From the NCBI RefSeq assembly GCF_001411555.2, contig NC_049916.1, forward strand, positions 26,926,558-26,990,557: a stretch of DNA of 64,000 bases, given 5' to 3'. The notes beneath the pieces were generated by a model. The model made no database searches, was not told the origin of the DNA, and saw nothing but the letters and a program-made list of their open reading frames with translations. Shown piece by piece: positions 36,706 to 51,143 of this stretch. Position 1 is the first letter of the stretch. Each line of letters starts with the position of its first letter. The position numbers were made by a program, and so were the translations under genes. The stretch is from Juglans regia (lineage: Eukaryota; Streptophyta; Magnoliopsida; Fagales; Juglandaceae).

Positions 36706-39118
36706 CACTACAAGAAAATAAGTTATTTCCAGCGATTTTAAAATTGCTGCATTTGGAAAATGCTAAGGAAAATTTTTTTTGCGGCAACATTTTTCATCGC
36801 AAAAAACAAGTGCGACTATTGCGGCTTTTTTCTATCCGTCGAATAGCCAAATTGCCACAATAGATATTGTTGCGGCGAAATATGTCGTCGTAAGATTTTT
36901 ATGCGGCCAATTTATTACTTATTAGCCGCGAATCAAAAGCACTAGAAATATCTAAAAAAATTTAATTATCCCGCGTGTTTCCCCCTTTGTCATTTCCCTT
37001 TGTCTCCCCCCTCCCTCCCCCCCCCTTCCCCCTCTCTCTAATCCCTCCTACGAATACCCACGCCGTCGCAAATATCCCGTCGACAACGGCCCTACCACGC
37101 TACCTCACCTCTACGGCCCCCCTCTTCTCCCCCAGCCCCCCGCCGATCTCTTTCCTCCCTGAATCTGGTCTCACCTCTATATCTCTCTCCGATTTCTCTA
37201 TATCGCCGCCGCTAGGGGCGCCGTTCGCCACCTCCCATACATCGACATCGTCTTTAGTTCTCCGTCGAAGCCCCCTTCTCCTCCATTCCTAGGCTAGTTG
37301 CCCAAGGCCCTCATTCTCTCTCTTGCTTTGTTGGCAACCCACGGCCACTAGCTCTCCCCATCGTCACCGTGCTCCTCCCGAGCCACCTCTCCATGCCAAG
37401 CAACCACCATGACCACCCCTCTCAGCTTCCTCGTTAACAGATTTGACTTGCCATTTCCTAGTAGACTTTATACTCAAATTTTATTCTGTTTTACAATATC
37501 TTTTTTTTGATATGGTCCTCTTTGTATAATGTTTCAGCAGAGAATATATAGGATATGTGGGCAGAGAGCCAGAATGAAGATATGGATCATGCTAGTGCAT
37601 TCTCTCTATTAGAAGAAAGTCAAAAGGCAAAAAATGTGATTGGTAAGTGATGTGCCTTTCAAATGCTTGCAAATGCTCCCGCCATTGTATACTTTCTATA
37701 AGTTCATGGTATTGCATCATTAATGCAATCCGGTGCTCATTTCAAATTTTTCTAGATGTCACAATGTTTTTTTTTTTTTTTTGCATGATTTCTTAGAAAT
37801 AAGTTGTGACTCACTAATACACCTCAGGGCATCTTTGTTATTAGTTTTTATTTTCAAACCCCTTCTATTATATTCTTTGATTGCCTTCATTTTCATACTT
37901 GTCTTTTTAGAATGCCTTTAATTATCTGCACACTAAACATTCTTCTTACTCTTATCATGTTGCTGTGTTGAAGCAATGAGAGAGATTATTTACAATATCA
38001 TATGTGGAGTAATCATCTCCACTAAATTCCAATGCTATTTGTTGTTATGGGAAATAATGGTAGGAACATGCGATTTATCTATAACATATTGTGTCTGCTG
38101 ATGCATTTTATATACAATTGGATAATTTGATGTTTGCATGTCTATGGCAGTGATATTAAATGGATCAAATGGTTGCAATGGTATTAAATGGAGTTCCACC
38201 CACCCCTGCAAGCTTCCCTGCCACCTTGTCATCGATTTATAGCTGCCTATCATCTGTCTACTTAAATAGAGGTATTGTTATTTGACTCTATGAGGAGTGC
38301 AAAAATCTGTTAGGCTATGATGTGATGGAAAAACTTAATATATGTGAATCTTCAAAAATTTGGATGAATGAATGAATATCCTTTATTAAATTGGAATGTA
38401 CCAAAGATGATTGCACATAGTTGTTTGGACGTGGATCCTAGGTGCATGCTCATCAGAGTAGATAAGTCATACATTCAGAATAAATGAATGTCCTTGGTGA
38501 TACTTGTTATTGATTTTTAGATCATTTCTAAATCTGGTTTTGAGCTTCCCACTTGTGCAATTGCTTTTTTGAGCAACAACATATCAGTTGGATGTGTAAT
38601 ACATTTTTTTATGTATTTTGTTTTTGTGCTTTTTTTTTAAAATTTTTTGCAAAACCTTTTCCGGTGAGTAAATTTCGCCGCAAATAATGTTTTCGCCAAT
38701 TTAACTAATTTGCGGCGATAGACAGTCTCCCCAAATAATATTTCTCAGCAATAGTTACCCGTTGGAAATATATAACAGCGACGAGAATTTAAATGCTGGA
38801 AAAATATCGAGGTATTTGCGGCGATTTTACAACCTTTTGCAACGATATATCGCCGCAATTGACTTTTCTCAACGATTTAATGGTAAACGAAAATGTCATT
38901 TTCGTCGATTTTGAGAATAGTTGCGATGTATAAAAATCGTCAAAATAGTAATTTTGTGCGACGATTTTTGTCTATCGTTGAAATTGATTAAAAAAAAACA
39001 CTTTAATTTCGTAGAAAGTGCAACAGATTAAAAATCGCCAAAAATGCTCAAATGTAACGATTAATAGAGGTACTTGCGACAATTGTAAGTGTTGAAAAAG
39101 ACCTGATTTCTTGCAGTA
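36706..39118. mobile_element. Non-autonomous CACTA transposon
   Basis: It starts CACTACAAGAAAATAAG and ends CTGATTTCTTGCAGTA, the inverse of CACTACAAGAAATCAG with two terminal changes. GCGGCGAATT/AAATCGCCGC subterminal motifs fill both ends (36,720-36,930 and 38,640-39,080). No matching 3-bp duplication flanks it (GGC versus TTA), so one end may be rearranged. No transposase is encoded. The interior has a C-rich, exon-like stretch (36,975-37,440) and a short plus-strand reading (37,556-37,645), possibly captured sequence, with no recognised family. Confidence 0.8.
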
Positions 39119-42100
39119 TTATCTCATCTCATATTAGGGGAGATCTGAGTCATTTGACCAACAATCACATTATTATTTATTATACAATTTCATCCTGCAT
39201 ACCTTTGAGTACGACATTCTTATATAAAGCTAGAAAATAATGCTATGGTACGTCATTTAATTATTATTAGATAATGAAGATCACATACAAGGCAAGAGCT
39301 AGCAAACAAAACTCATATAGATCAACTACTTTATTATAAACTCGTAATGGCTATGTTCTTTGTTCTGGTTTAGAGATATTCCCAAGCTAGAATAACATAT
39401 ATAATATTGGCCATAAACTTGTACAGGTTCTGATGAGAACGAGGCTGGCAGGGCTCAAGGACAAGGCCACTAAAGATCGTTGAGCCTGTTGGGATGCTTT
39501 TATTTAGATTTTAAAAAATATATATATAAAAAAAAATCATTTAATAAACAATTAAATAATTTAAATATTTGTTAATGTGTAAGGTGGATAATACTAAATT
39601 TCATAATTAATACAATGAAATATTTAAATTTTATTTTTAAGATCTTATTAAATTGAGATATAAAATATTATAAAGTTAAAATATTATTAGAATATAATTT
39701 TTAATATTATTTTTGTTTTGAGATTTAAAATGTTGAATTGTTTTTTGTGTTTTATTTAAAAGTTTTGGAAAGTTGTAATAAATTAGTTATAAATGATCAT
39801 TAGATGAAAATTTTAAAATTTAAAATTAAAAAGTATTTGTGTTTAAATAGTATTCAGATATTAAGATGAAATAATATGGATTAAGAAAATAGACCTAATT
39901 AGAGAAGTTACAAAAGTTGAAAGCTAGAATTAGAGGATACTAAACTATTATAAAGATAATTCATTTATATTTATAAATAATTTATTATTATTTATAAACT
40001 ATCCGTTATTATTTTATTACTATTTACGGATAATATGAAATACTCTTAACATCCCACCATCTATAATAGTTAATCCAAATTAAAGAACTCACAACCTCTT
40101 GACCTCGTATTTATAGTCGAATTTGGTGTCCCTTGTCCCATAGTATGCGTTGCTTTCATATCCGTGGCATTTAAGCATTGAACGAGACGAATAAAATAAT
40201 ATAATTACCGTTATTTATTTTAAAAGTGAAATGATTATCATCTAAAAAAATATTAAAAAATATCAACTCATCGTAAAAGATGACCACACGCGCGGGCAGC
40301 TCTCATAGTTTTGTGTAATTTTTTATTATCGAGATGAAACTTTGTGCTCGGGTTCCCTTCCATTGGATGGTGGGTGCGGTGGAGATGGTGGCGTCAAAAC
40401 TGATAGAAAGGTCGTGTGAAGGGGGCATTCCTTCGACTGGATTGAGTTTCAAGAGATGTGTTTTGACAAGGGCGTTCGACTGGGGTGCTTGGGAATGTAA
40501 TGATCCTCATGTTAATTATGTGGAACTGTTGACGTGACAACTTATAATTGGTGGCTGATATTTCCTTAAAAACAACCGGACCGCTCCAAAGCGGCTCTAT
40601 TTTTATTTATCAAGGTTTTGGACAAGTGGAAAGACCGGTTCATCAATAAAATCTTGAGGTTTCGTCCTCCTTTGATAAAAATAAAACAAAATTAAGTAGC
40701 TAGCTGTTGTGCTATATATATATATGATTTTGATTTATTAATCAATAATATTCAGATCATCTACTTCATTAGCATTGTTATGATGATCAAGAGAATAATT
40801 AATCTGGTCTTTCTAATTTTTCTTTCTTATGGCTTTGCTAATCAATAAAAAGGCAGCAATGTTATTGGGTTGTTTGTATAGTGAGATAAGATAAGATGGT
40901 TTTAGATGAATTGAATAAAATATTATTAAAAAAATATTTTTTAATATTATTATTGTTTAAGAATTTAAAAAATTTAAATTATTTATTATACTTTAAAGAA
41001 AAATTATTTTGCCTACCCAAGTGTACTGCTCAAATATACCACTTGGGTAATTTTTTTTTTACTTAATGATTAAGGAAATAATTTTAAATGTATTGATGTA
41101 TTTTTTATTTTTTTTAAATATTTAAATATATTAAAAAATGTGAATAGAAAAATAAAAAATAAAAACTTACAGAACTGACTTAGCGGTCAGTTTGAGCGAT
41201 GCTACTTGAGCGACAGAGTAACATCGCTCTATATTTTATGTGATAATTTAAAAAAATTATAATGATAAGATGGGATGAGATAATGATTTTTATATCCAAA
41301 CGAGTCCTTATTTAACTATTTTTCTTTATTTTTCTCTATTAACATTTTACTCGCTTGTGTATGGTCAACTTTCTTAGTGAGTCAATGCAAAGTAAAAAAA
41401 TTAAAAAATTAAAAAAAAATTCTTATTGAAATCGATAAAATATTCCTATCTCCAAAAAACTAATAACAAAATGGACAAAAGGTTTCCTCTGATGATCTGG
41501 GAGAGGTGGCGCCGGCATCTAGCAAATATTTATTTTATATCATTGTTGTTTAAAAGTTTAATACGATAAAAAGATATAAATTTATCATTTATCTGACAAT
41601 TATTAGATAAATTTTATTAGCTATATTATGTTTTAACAATTTTATATTTGCGTTTATCTCAGCACTATTGTTATTATGATTTTCTTATAAATTAACTAGC
41701 TTGTAACTCGTAAGATGAGGTATCTTACTCTCCGAAATAAAATTATTAAACAAATTAATGTTTTTACAATGATAGAAAGTAAAAAGTAAAATTTTTTATA
41801 AAAATGAAAAAAAATAAACAAAAAGAAATTAAAACCAAGAACTAAAATAAAGAAGGGTACTGTGGGTAGAAGAGTCCGGTGTCCGTTTTAAATATCATAC
41901 CGGAAGTCTTACCGGTACGGTACCAAAAACAGTGGAGTCCGCCGTCCTGCAATAGTACTCTCGAGTCTCGATGGATGTGGTCACCCTTTTAATAAAAATT
42001 CTACTACCAGGATTTATACCATACATACATCACAATTTTTTTTTTCTTGAACTAAGAATAAAATAAATAAAATAAGAGTTCTTAAACAATACATTGCACT

Positions 42101-43583
42101 TAATTTTTTTTATTTTATTCTTATTAAACTAAAAAAATTATTTTACTATCATTCATATACTATATATTTTATTAAAAAATAATAATAATATTTATAATGT
42201 ATAGCGTAAGAATAATGATAAGGACATAGAAGCATTAAAGCATTAGGGAACCAGTCCCAATCGAGGAGGCCCACTTTTTATAGCCCTTACCTTAAAAAAA
42301 GGAACCCAGTTCTGTATCTGAGTTGTTCTGAAATTTGTTTTTAGAAAATCAGTTTGTTTTTGTTTTCACTTTACTTATATAAATATGTTTGGTTTTTTGT
42401 TTTTGAAATTCTTAATTTTAGATATATTTTTTATTTTTTATCCCCACAAAATAATTAATTAACGATAGTGAGTACTTGCATTGGGTTTATTAATTAAGCT
42501 TATTATTGCATTAATTCTGGGATTTTCTCATGTGGCATGGTTCTAAATAATTATTTATGTTTTTTTTTTTAAAAAGAAAATAATTCAATTAAATATTGTA
42601 AATCAGGATTGTGCATTAATGAGGCTATTTTTTAGGAAATTTCTTCAATTGTATATTGAGGCCGCTATATATTTTGGGATAATTGATTTGAAATATATAT
42701 GAATATTGTAGTAGATGATCAGGAGACCAAATAAATTAGGAATACATGTACAAAAATGGTTATCATGAAATCATTCTCGATCGGCAAATTAATTAATTAT
42801 TAACGCTCTTCTCAAGCAGGCGAAGGCACTTCGTTATAAGACATAACCAGATGAAGAAAACTGCACACACACACGCGGACAGACAGATGCATCCATTTTA
42901 GATTTGGCATTCAAATTAATTAATTAGCAAATTAAACAAGCTAGCTAGGGTTGCTCACATGCATGTTGAGTGCTTACGCGTACATTAGGCACTCTCTGCA
43001 TGATCTCATCATAGAGTACTGCGTACTGATGACCATAATCGAGCAGTACTCCTCCATGCCGTGCATGGCCGGCTACGTACGTACAGTTATTTATTACAAT
43101 ATTTGGTGAGAATCAGATATATAATGATGTTGAGATTAATGTATTTTACTCTTTGGTTGGCATCGAGATGCCCCCCCGGATTCACCACCCTTCGCTTAGT
43201 ATTATTTGTTTACTTTCATTACCGGGGGATGCATGCTGCTGTCTTTAGTTAAACATTGACCGGCCAAAAAATATATCTCGAAGAATGTACGTACGTATAA
43301 TAATCTCAGGTTAAACTTGAAAATGTACAAGTATTCTTATATAGTACTTATTTGTACAGTTTTAAATTTTGTGAGTTTTGCGCAATCATTTTTAAAGGAC
43401 AAATCTAAAAAATATGTGAAAAAACTCATTTTTTAAAAATGGATCTAATTTTTTTTAAATAAAATATGCAAAAATTACATATACTATAACTATATCTAAT
43501 ATTTCTCTTATTAATTTATTATTTATATGACCTCAATTAATTACTTAAAAGTTATTAGTAAGGTTGCACATTTAAAAAGTTTA
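39119..43583. other. AT-rich intergenic DNA upstream of the large CACTA element
   Basis: No gene is recognised. The open frame at 40,334-40,537 has no family motif. MITE-like sequences are at about 39,640-39,840 (degraded) and 40,867-41,308. The last few hundred bases before 43,584 would have been the original upstream region of the UGT85 gene before the CACTA insertion. Confidence 0.55.
40867..41308. mobile_element. GTTTGGAT-type MITE with a nested element
   Basis: The left end is GGGTTGTTTGTATAGTGAG and the inverted right end is GGACTCGTTTGGATATAAA, as in the MITE at 26,019. The middle (about 40,992-41,238) is not MITE sequence but matches the element at 35,774-35,993, so a second element inserted into this one. 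Confidence 0.65.
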
Positions 43584-43769
43584 CACTACAACAAATTGTG
43601 TTTTTTGAGACAAAAAATTGTCTCAAAAAACACAATTTTCATCCTAAATTAGATTTGGAGACAAAAAAAATTCGTCTCAAATTTGTCTCGAAAAGATCAT
43701 CTCAAAAAGTTTTTGGAGAAGAAAATCAAATTTTGTCTCAAAAAAATCATTTTTAGAGAAAAAATTGAG

Positions 43770-44230
43770 CGGATCCAGTCGAAACTGTTCGAACGGATAA
43801 TATTTTTTGAGACGTCCCGATTTCATCTCAATATATTGTTCGAATGGAATATTTATCCGTCCGAACGGAGCCGTCCATTCGAACAATATGAAGTATTCAT
43901 TCGAACTAATGTCCATATTTGATTATGTTCGAACAAATTGGGTGTTCAAACAATTTTTATGCGTTCGAACTAATAAATTTTTCAAACGACTTATGTTCGA
44001 ACAAAACTTATGTCTGTTCGAACAGAAATTTTAATTTCGGAAATTATATCCGTTCGAACTGGTTTTTGCACATAAATGTTGTTCAAATAAATAATTTATT
44101 GTTCAAACATCCATATATATCGTTTGTCATTCAAATGGGTTATTTTTGTTCGAATGAGTCTGTTTTGGTTTGAATGTGTTAATAGTAATTTACCGTTCGA
44201 ACTGATTATTTACCGTTCGAACTGTATTAA
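43770..44230. repeat. Left subterminal repeats of the CACTA element
   Basis: Repeated 8-12-bp words centred on TTCGAA or TTCGAAC (for example CGTTCGAACTG, TGTTCGAACAA) occur roughly every 20-40 bp. In this superfamily TNPA binds such short subterminal repeats to bring the ends together. The core is palindromic. Confidence 0.8.
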
Positions 44231-44393
44231 TCATACAGATCACAATTTAATTAAAAATACCATACTAATATTACACATTGTAATTCAAACATCAATTGTT
44301 CAAAGTAGTGCAAACTTCATAATATAAATGCAATTAAAGAAAAGATAAATTTGAAAACTATGGTGGTGGTATAGAGTTTTGAGACATCATTGA

Positions 44394-45922
44394 CTAGAAT
44401 TGTTCAAACATTTTTTGGTTATTCAACTGCATCCTCTCTTCTAATCTCGCCTCCAAATCCGCTGCTTGATCTAATCGAGTCAGTAGCTCTTTTTTCTCGA
44501 ACCTCAATCGTTCTATCTCAAGTGCTGCTTCCTCCAATTCCTTAGTCTTGTCGTCATTCGATTTGGCTCAAGAATAGACTGATGATGATGATGAGGATGG
44601 TTTTACGCAACGTTCTATACCCCTCAAATATCCAGAACGTGATCCAAGAACTTGAGAAAGGATCTGAGCATCGTTGACAGATGATGCATCAGATGGATCC
44701 GCAGCAGTTTCCTTAAGAGATATCATCTTGTCCTACAAAAATAAAAACATTAAAGTTAATATAAGTAACAAAAATATTATGTGACAATGAAATTAAAAAA
44801 ACTTAAACTTACATAATTTGTCTCTGCTTCAGGATTGGCCCAAACACTATCACGATTTTTATGTGTTTTAGCATACAATTAGGTCAAATTATAGTCAGCG
44901 GGACTTTCTTCTTTCTGTAAAAGGAAAATCTATATTAAAATTTAAATCAGAAAATGTGTATTATATGTTAATATTTAACGGGTACTAAAATAACTTACCA
45001 TTTTGTTAGACAAACGATGAAAAGATCGAGAACCTGCATGATGGTTTATCTTTAAAATTGATCTATTTGCTTTGTTCACATTATTTCATTGCTAAAAGAA
45101 AAAAATATTAGTCTATATGTTTAATACATCTGTAATATATTATTAAAAAATGACAGCAGCGATATTACCTGATAAGCAGGATCTTCAAAAATATCACAAA
45201 CTTTCTCCCATTCGTTTGGTGGAAAATTTTGGAATGGATTTTGACGCGCCTTTATTGTAGTACTGAACTTCTTATAATGAGCATGGCATCGACCTTTGTA
45301 CCTCCAAAATACATTCGACATCAGTTCTTCAACCGTTAATCGATTTTCTCTTCGGCCAAAATTAAGCTCAAACTCATCATTTGGAAAATTATAAACAACT
45401 ACTATAAATACAAAGTAACTTGAAAGTAATATGTTGTATACTTAGTTGCTTGAGATATAGGTTATTACCAAACAGCGGTTTTTTATGTGGTCTTTCACAT
45501 CTTGGGGAACTTTAGACCAAGATGATGTAATAATCGGTGCATACGTGCGAGTAAGTGTACCAACATAAGAAGCAAGCCACACTGCCGAATCTCCAGAGCC
45601 ACCGGTGTGATCATCAGGAATATCAACCTTGATTTTACCAACTTTCCTTATTTTCTCTATGCAGACACCCCTCGTAGTGCCTCTACCTCGACACTTGCTT
45701 ACAACAGTGATATATACAGCAATTAAAGCATAAATTTTTAATTAAATTAATTTATTTTATAGATATATTATTTAAATTGAGCATAAAATATGATATCTAA
45801 TTTGATAAAATACCTTGTTCTGGGCCTAGTGATGTTGGCTCACTATTGATGACAGGTGAACCACACGGGGAGTCAATAATGGATGGGGATGGCACACGTG
45901 TTGCATTGCGTTTGGAAGGCAT
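44394..45922 (-). pseudogene. TNPA-like CACTA protein (Ptta/En/Spm family)
   Basis: Pieces in order on the minus strand: start at 45922 (MPSKRNATRV, Ser/Pro-rich); about 45,480-45,712 (KCRGRGTTRG, then TSSWSKVPQDVK); 45,170-45,321 (RYKGRCHAHYKK, NPFQNFPPNEWEKVCDIF); and a C-terminal coiled coil at 44,394-44,740 (KELEEAALEIERLRFEKK). These motifs mark the 'plant transposase Ptta/En/Spm' family, which binds the element's subterminal repeats. Intron-like gaps separate the pieces. An in-frame TGA at 44568-44570 precedes the coiled coil, so this copy is probably inactive unless that part is read through or spliced out. Exact splice sites were not settled. Confidence 0.78.
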
Positions 45923-46042
45923 ATCTATTTGAATTTGTATCAAATTATTATTCAAACAAATGTTAAAAATATTTATATGTTAATATTACTTACAGAAATT
46001 AATGTTTGAAATTCATTCACTATCCGTTTTGCTGGACCAGTC

Positions 46043-49000
46043 GCCCTCATTCTCACTAGACACTTCAGTTGATTCATCTCCTTCCTATATTTCACCATCA
46101 ATTACTTCGGGTTGAACATCTTCTCTACGCAATGGAACCATATCATATTGGCTTAAATCAACAAATAGATTGATGCCTACTTCACTTTCTTGATATGCTT
46201 CTTCATTTGCTGGACTATCAACTTCTTCATGTGGTTCGTCTGCCTCTGGAATGTAATCATATACATTTCTTGGTGCAAACTTCTCCACTACCCGTCATGG
46301 GTTTCCGTACTCCGAATCATCTAAATAAAAAACTTGATTCGCTTGGCAAGCGAGAACGAAATGATCATCCTCATACCATGTGTGAGATGTATTAACACTC
46401 ATAAAATAATCATCGTTACGCACTCTCAACCTATGATTTGAGACATCCCACCAATTACATTTAAACAACCAGACCATATATCCCCCCACATACTTTAATG
46501 CTATGATATTTTCCACAATTTCGTAGAAGTTAATATTATCATCCCCATGGATTCCTTTGACTACGACCCCACAATTTTGAGTTTTCCTATATCTTTCTCT
46601 ATCAGTTGTGTGAAGTCTATATACACGCACCAAACATCCTGAGTACTGGATGGCTCGCCTGGATAGACCACATGCTAGAGCATACAGTTCTGATGAGATT
46701 TCTGATGAATGTTCACCATATTTCAATGCAACCTATATCAATAAATATTATTATATACAAAAAAAAGTAGAGTTTAGTGGTATGAAATTCGTATTATAAA
46801 ATGGGGATTAATAGTAATACCGTATGTTCAAACCACGACGTAAATTCCTTTTCGTGCGTCTTTTCTACGTCAGTTACACCATTCGAGCGAAGTAGTTGTA
46901 TATATTCGCTGTGCATGTTCATGTGAATGTTTAATTTGTATAAAGTTATACTATATTATTATACATAAACTTAAAAATAATATTTATTTAAAAAATCATC
47001 ACTAACCTTAAGTACTGATCAATCACTGCGTAGTTATTCAAGACATACCATCGAGCTCTTTCAAACACTCCCGAATATAGATCGTAGCCCCCTTGTGCGC
47101 CTATGGGATGCACGGTCAGGGAAAATACAGTAAATGTCGATGAGACTCCCATCTCTCGCCCACCTTCATAATTTCGGTCCGGTCTTGTAAATCTAGTATC
47201 AATCCCACGAAAATACATTGAACAAAAGGTATGCCACTAATTATCAATATATGATTCTGCAATCGAACCTTCTGGACAAGCTTTATTCCCTACAGATCGC
47301 TTAAGTTTTCCCAAAAACCGTTCAATAGGATACATCCATCTATACTGAACCGGACTAGCGACTAAAGCCTGACGAGGTAGGTGCACAGCCAAATGAACCA
47401 TTACATCAAAGAATGAAGGCGGGTACAAACTCTCTAATTTGCACAATATTATTGCAATGTCAGCTTCCATTTTTAACAATGCATCAACTTTCAACGTTCT
47501 AATATAAATGTCTCTGAAAAATCTCCAATCATGTGTTCGAACACATATTGTCATGTTTGAAGCATAGCCATTGGGTAATTTCATTTTCATTAACCAATCA
47601 CAAAATTTCTTTCTTTCATCATTTGAAAGTGTATACCATCCGATGGGCATATAAGTTGACGACCCATTATCTTGCAAATGCAACTCCGGTCTGATCCCTA
47701 TCTCCTTTAAGTCTTTACGAGAGTTAGCTGTATCTTTTGTCTTCCCTTCTATTGACATCAGCATGCCCAATAAATTCTCACATATATTTTTCTCGATGTG
47801 CATAACATCTAAATTGTGGCGCAGTGTTAAGGTAGACCAGTATGGCAATTCAAAGAAAATGCTTTCTTTTGTCCAATTCAACTCCACTGATTGTCGTTTT
47901 CTATTTCGAACCCTTGAATATTTTCCAAATATGTTTTCTAAAACATCTCCCAACTGGGCGATAATATCATTCCCAATCAACTCTGGCGGTGATGCCTTGC
48001 GCTCAACCCTTTCATTAAACATCGCTCTATTTGAACGCCATCTATGATCATGTGGTAAATAACGACGATGTCTCATAAAACATAATTTCCTACCATGACT
48101 CAACCACTGAGACTGTGTATCTTTATTGCAAACAGGACAAGCCATTTTACATTTTGTGCTCCACCCAGACAGATTTTCATATTCAGGAAAATCATTTATT
48201 ATCCACATTACAGCAGCATGCATCTTGAACTCAACCGATGAGGCTGCATCATATTACTGACACCACTCTGATCCCACAACTCTTTCAACTCTGCAATCAG
48301 TGGTTGCAGGTATACATTTAATTCATTCCCTGGTGACCTTGGCCCTGGTATCAGTAAAGTTATCATAAAATATGGATCATTCATACACTTTCATGGTGGC
48401 AAGTTATAGGACATTAATATGACAGGCCAAGTACCATGAGAAGTGCTCATGTTGCCAAATGGATTAAAACCATACGTTGCTAAACCAAGACGTACATTGC
48501 GAGGTTCTTCAGCAAACCATGGATACTCGACATCAAATTTCTTCCATTGTAAGGAATCTGCAGGATGCGAGAGAAAGTTTTCATTTTAAACTCTTTCAGT
48601 TTGGTGCCAAGACATATATTTGGCAGTCAATTGGGACGTAAACAATCTTTGAAGTCGAGGAATCAACGGAAAATGTCTTAACACTTTATGGGATACATTA
48701 CGTTTATCTGATGTCCATCTTGACTCATGACATACTGGGCATGAATCTAATTCTGCATATTACTGCCAGTAGAGAATACAATCATTTTTACAAGCGTGGA
48801 TGATATTACAATCAAATCCTAACCCTCGCTTCATAAAAATTACGGGGTACTACGTTATCCTGCGGAAGAGCCTCTTTAAATAATTCTAACAACATGTCGA
48901 TGGCTTTGGCAGAAATACGACAAATAGACTTAATATGAAGCAACCTGACTGTAAAAGACAACTTGCTATGACGAGTGCACCCCTCGTACAACTCTATTTG

Positions 49001-49474
49001 TGCATCCTCCCAAAGTCTTGCAAAATTATCATTACTCTCAAATGATTGTGCAGATGTTCCTTTTCCATCCCTCATCCCAAAGATTCCTGCCCCCAGATCA
49101 CCTAACATCTCAGTCATATCCTCTCCATTATCATCACTATCATCACGATCATTCACATTAATGTTGTCTATGGCAATGTCGTTACCATCCTCCATTTGAT
49201 TGGTCTGACTGCTAAATCTAACTCTTTTGGAAAATGGTTCGCCACGTAAGACCCAATGTAAGTATTTAGGATCGATTCCATTTACAAATAAATGATCCTC
49301 CACTACCACCAAGTTATAAGAACTAACATTTTTGCACTTCTTGCACGAACATCTTATAAATTCTCGACTGTCAACACTTATGCGAGCAAACTCTATAAAA
49401 AACTTCACCCCTCTTGCATACTCCTTATAGTCTCGCCCAAGTCTATCTCCTAGTAACATCCAACTTTTATCCAT
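46043..49474 (-). pseudogene. TNP2-like CACTA transposase, disrupted
   Basis: Minus strand. The start MDKSWMLLGDRLGRDYKEY at 49474 opens the transposase-associated domain (CSCKKCKN). A TNP2 core follows at about 47,237-48,800 (CPVCNKDTQSQWL, LRHNLDVMHIEKNI), then a DUF4218-like part (PVQYRWMYPIERFLGKLK). A DUF4216-like part ends the gene (46,295-46,726, CNWWDV; 46,085-46,288, acidic tail). The enzyme cuts element ends during transposition. Breaks seen: stops at 48760-48762, 48586-48588, 48391-48393 and 46295-46297, and a deletion with frame change near 48,830. At 48391 and 46295 the family has Trp, so TGG became TGA. An intron-like gap lies near 46,740-46,900 and 46,940-47,010. Confidence 0.88.
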
Positions 49475-50608
49475 TGTATTTCTATTACTTGTCAGATGTC
49501 TATCAAAAAACACAAAATTCATGTGATAAACATTATCAAAAAAATCCAACTTTTATAAGATAGTTGATCATATCCCATTCGAGAGACTATTATCAATATC
49601 GCATATATACTCAGTCCTAAACTCTAATGTTAGTATAAATTTCAGCAGCATTTCCATACTATTCTCCAAATATACTAGTCGCGATAAGTCGTCAACCCTA
49701 TTAATGGACCGAGAAACTTACAGATCATGTACCCGAAGAATGTAAGGACTCGCTGAACCAAAATTTTAATTGACTAACACAAGAGTTTAAACTGAATATA
49801 TCTGCCGTATAGATGATAGAATCTCAAACTGTCCACTTTAGACAATTCAAGAGTTGTACCCAAACATTCTTTAAGAGAATATTTGGCCACAACTCTCGAA
49901 CGAGTCTAAGGTTTAAGTACATAAAAAAGTAACCCTAAAATCCAAAACTATCTAACTCTTAATACAATTATACAATGAAATCACATTCCAAATCACAAAT
50001 ACATTGCACCATTACATTCTTAATTCATCACCAATTGCTACATTCTAATTTAATTTTAGTGCATAATATGTTGTAATTAAACTATTTTATTCTTTAATTA
50101 AATTTTTTATAAGTTTTAAATATTAATTTAACTATTAACAATTGCTATGTTATAAAAATATATATTTTATACTTCTAATTTAATTGTAGTAAATAATATT
50201 TTGTAATTATACTATATTATTTTGTAATTAATTTTGTTATAAGTTTTATACAATCATTTAACTATTAACAATTTCTATGTTATATATATATTTTTTATAC
50301 ATTCTAATTTTATTTTATATAAACTATGTTGTTATTATCTTATATTAATCTATATTTTTAAATCTTATAATTTTATAATTTTTGTTATATTAGAATTCCG
50401 TTCAAACAAGATTCTTATCGTACAGAATCCCATTCAAACTAACGTTATAGCATTCGAACGAGACAACCCCAGATTGCAGACACGAAACAAAGACAAAACA
50501 TTTGCCACAAAATACAATTTTGACAATCACAATCTCATAAGATGTATATTACCAGAGTGTCCATATTAAATGGGATTGCATAAACACAAATATACAGCAT
50601 GCATCTTA

Positions 50609-51143
50609 GAGCACTCTCATTGGATTAGCAAAAGTTAAAATTCATTTTTGATGAATTTAGCATTTAGCTATTTTACATTCACATAAGTTTCTACATTGGA
50701 ATAGCCATTTTTTCATTATATGACAATAAAATAATATAAGATGAATTTAACTTTGACTATTCACATCAAATCTCCACATTGGATTATCCATTTATTCATT
50801 ATATAGTAATGAGTAATTAATAATTTTGAAAATTTTTTAATTTTTTTAATTATGAATTTATTTTATTTTATTATATTTTACTATTCATAATATTATATAT
50901 TAATTAGTAATTGTATTCTAATTATATTTTTTTAATTGTCATTTAAAATGGAGAGAGAAATAATTTATATTAAAAGGAGAGAGAAAAAAAAGAATATAAA
51001 ATAGATTTAATGAATGAATATTTCCTTTCAAATTTAAAAATTATTTTAGATATTACTGTAGCTATTTCAATGTGAGCTATTTTATGACTTAATAGCTAAA
51101 TTCTTATTGGATTTAGCTTTTAGCTAATCCAATAAGAATGCTC
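50609..51143. mobile_element. PIF/Harbinger-like MITE inside the CACTA element
   Basis: Its ends are GAGCACTCTCATTGGATTAG and, inverted, GAGCATTCTTATTGGATTAG, flanked by TTA (50606-50608 and 51144-51146). It is non-coding and AT-rich. Confidence 0.88.

Noticed and set aside
36703..39121. Target-site duplication for the smaller CACTA element
   Set aside because: The bases outside the ends are GGC and TTA, which do not match.
40334..40537. Plus-strand frame of 67 codons
   Set aside because: There are no conserved motifs, and it is an isolated open frame in intergenic DNA.
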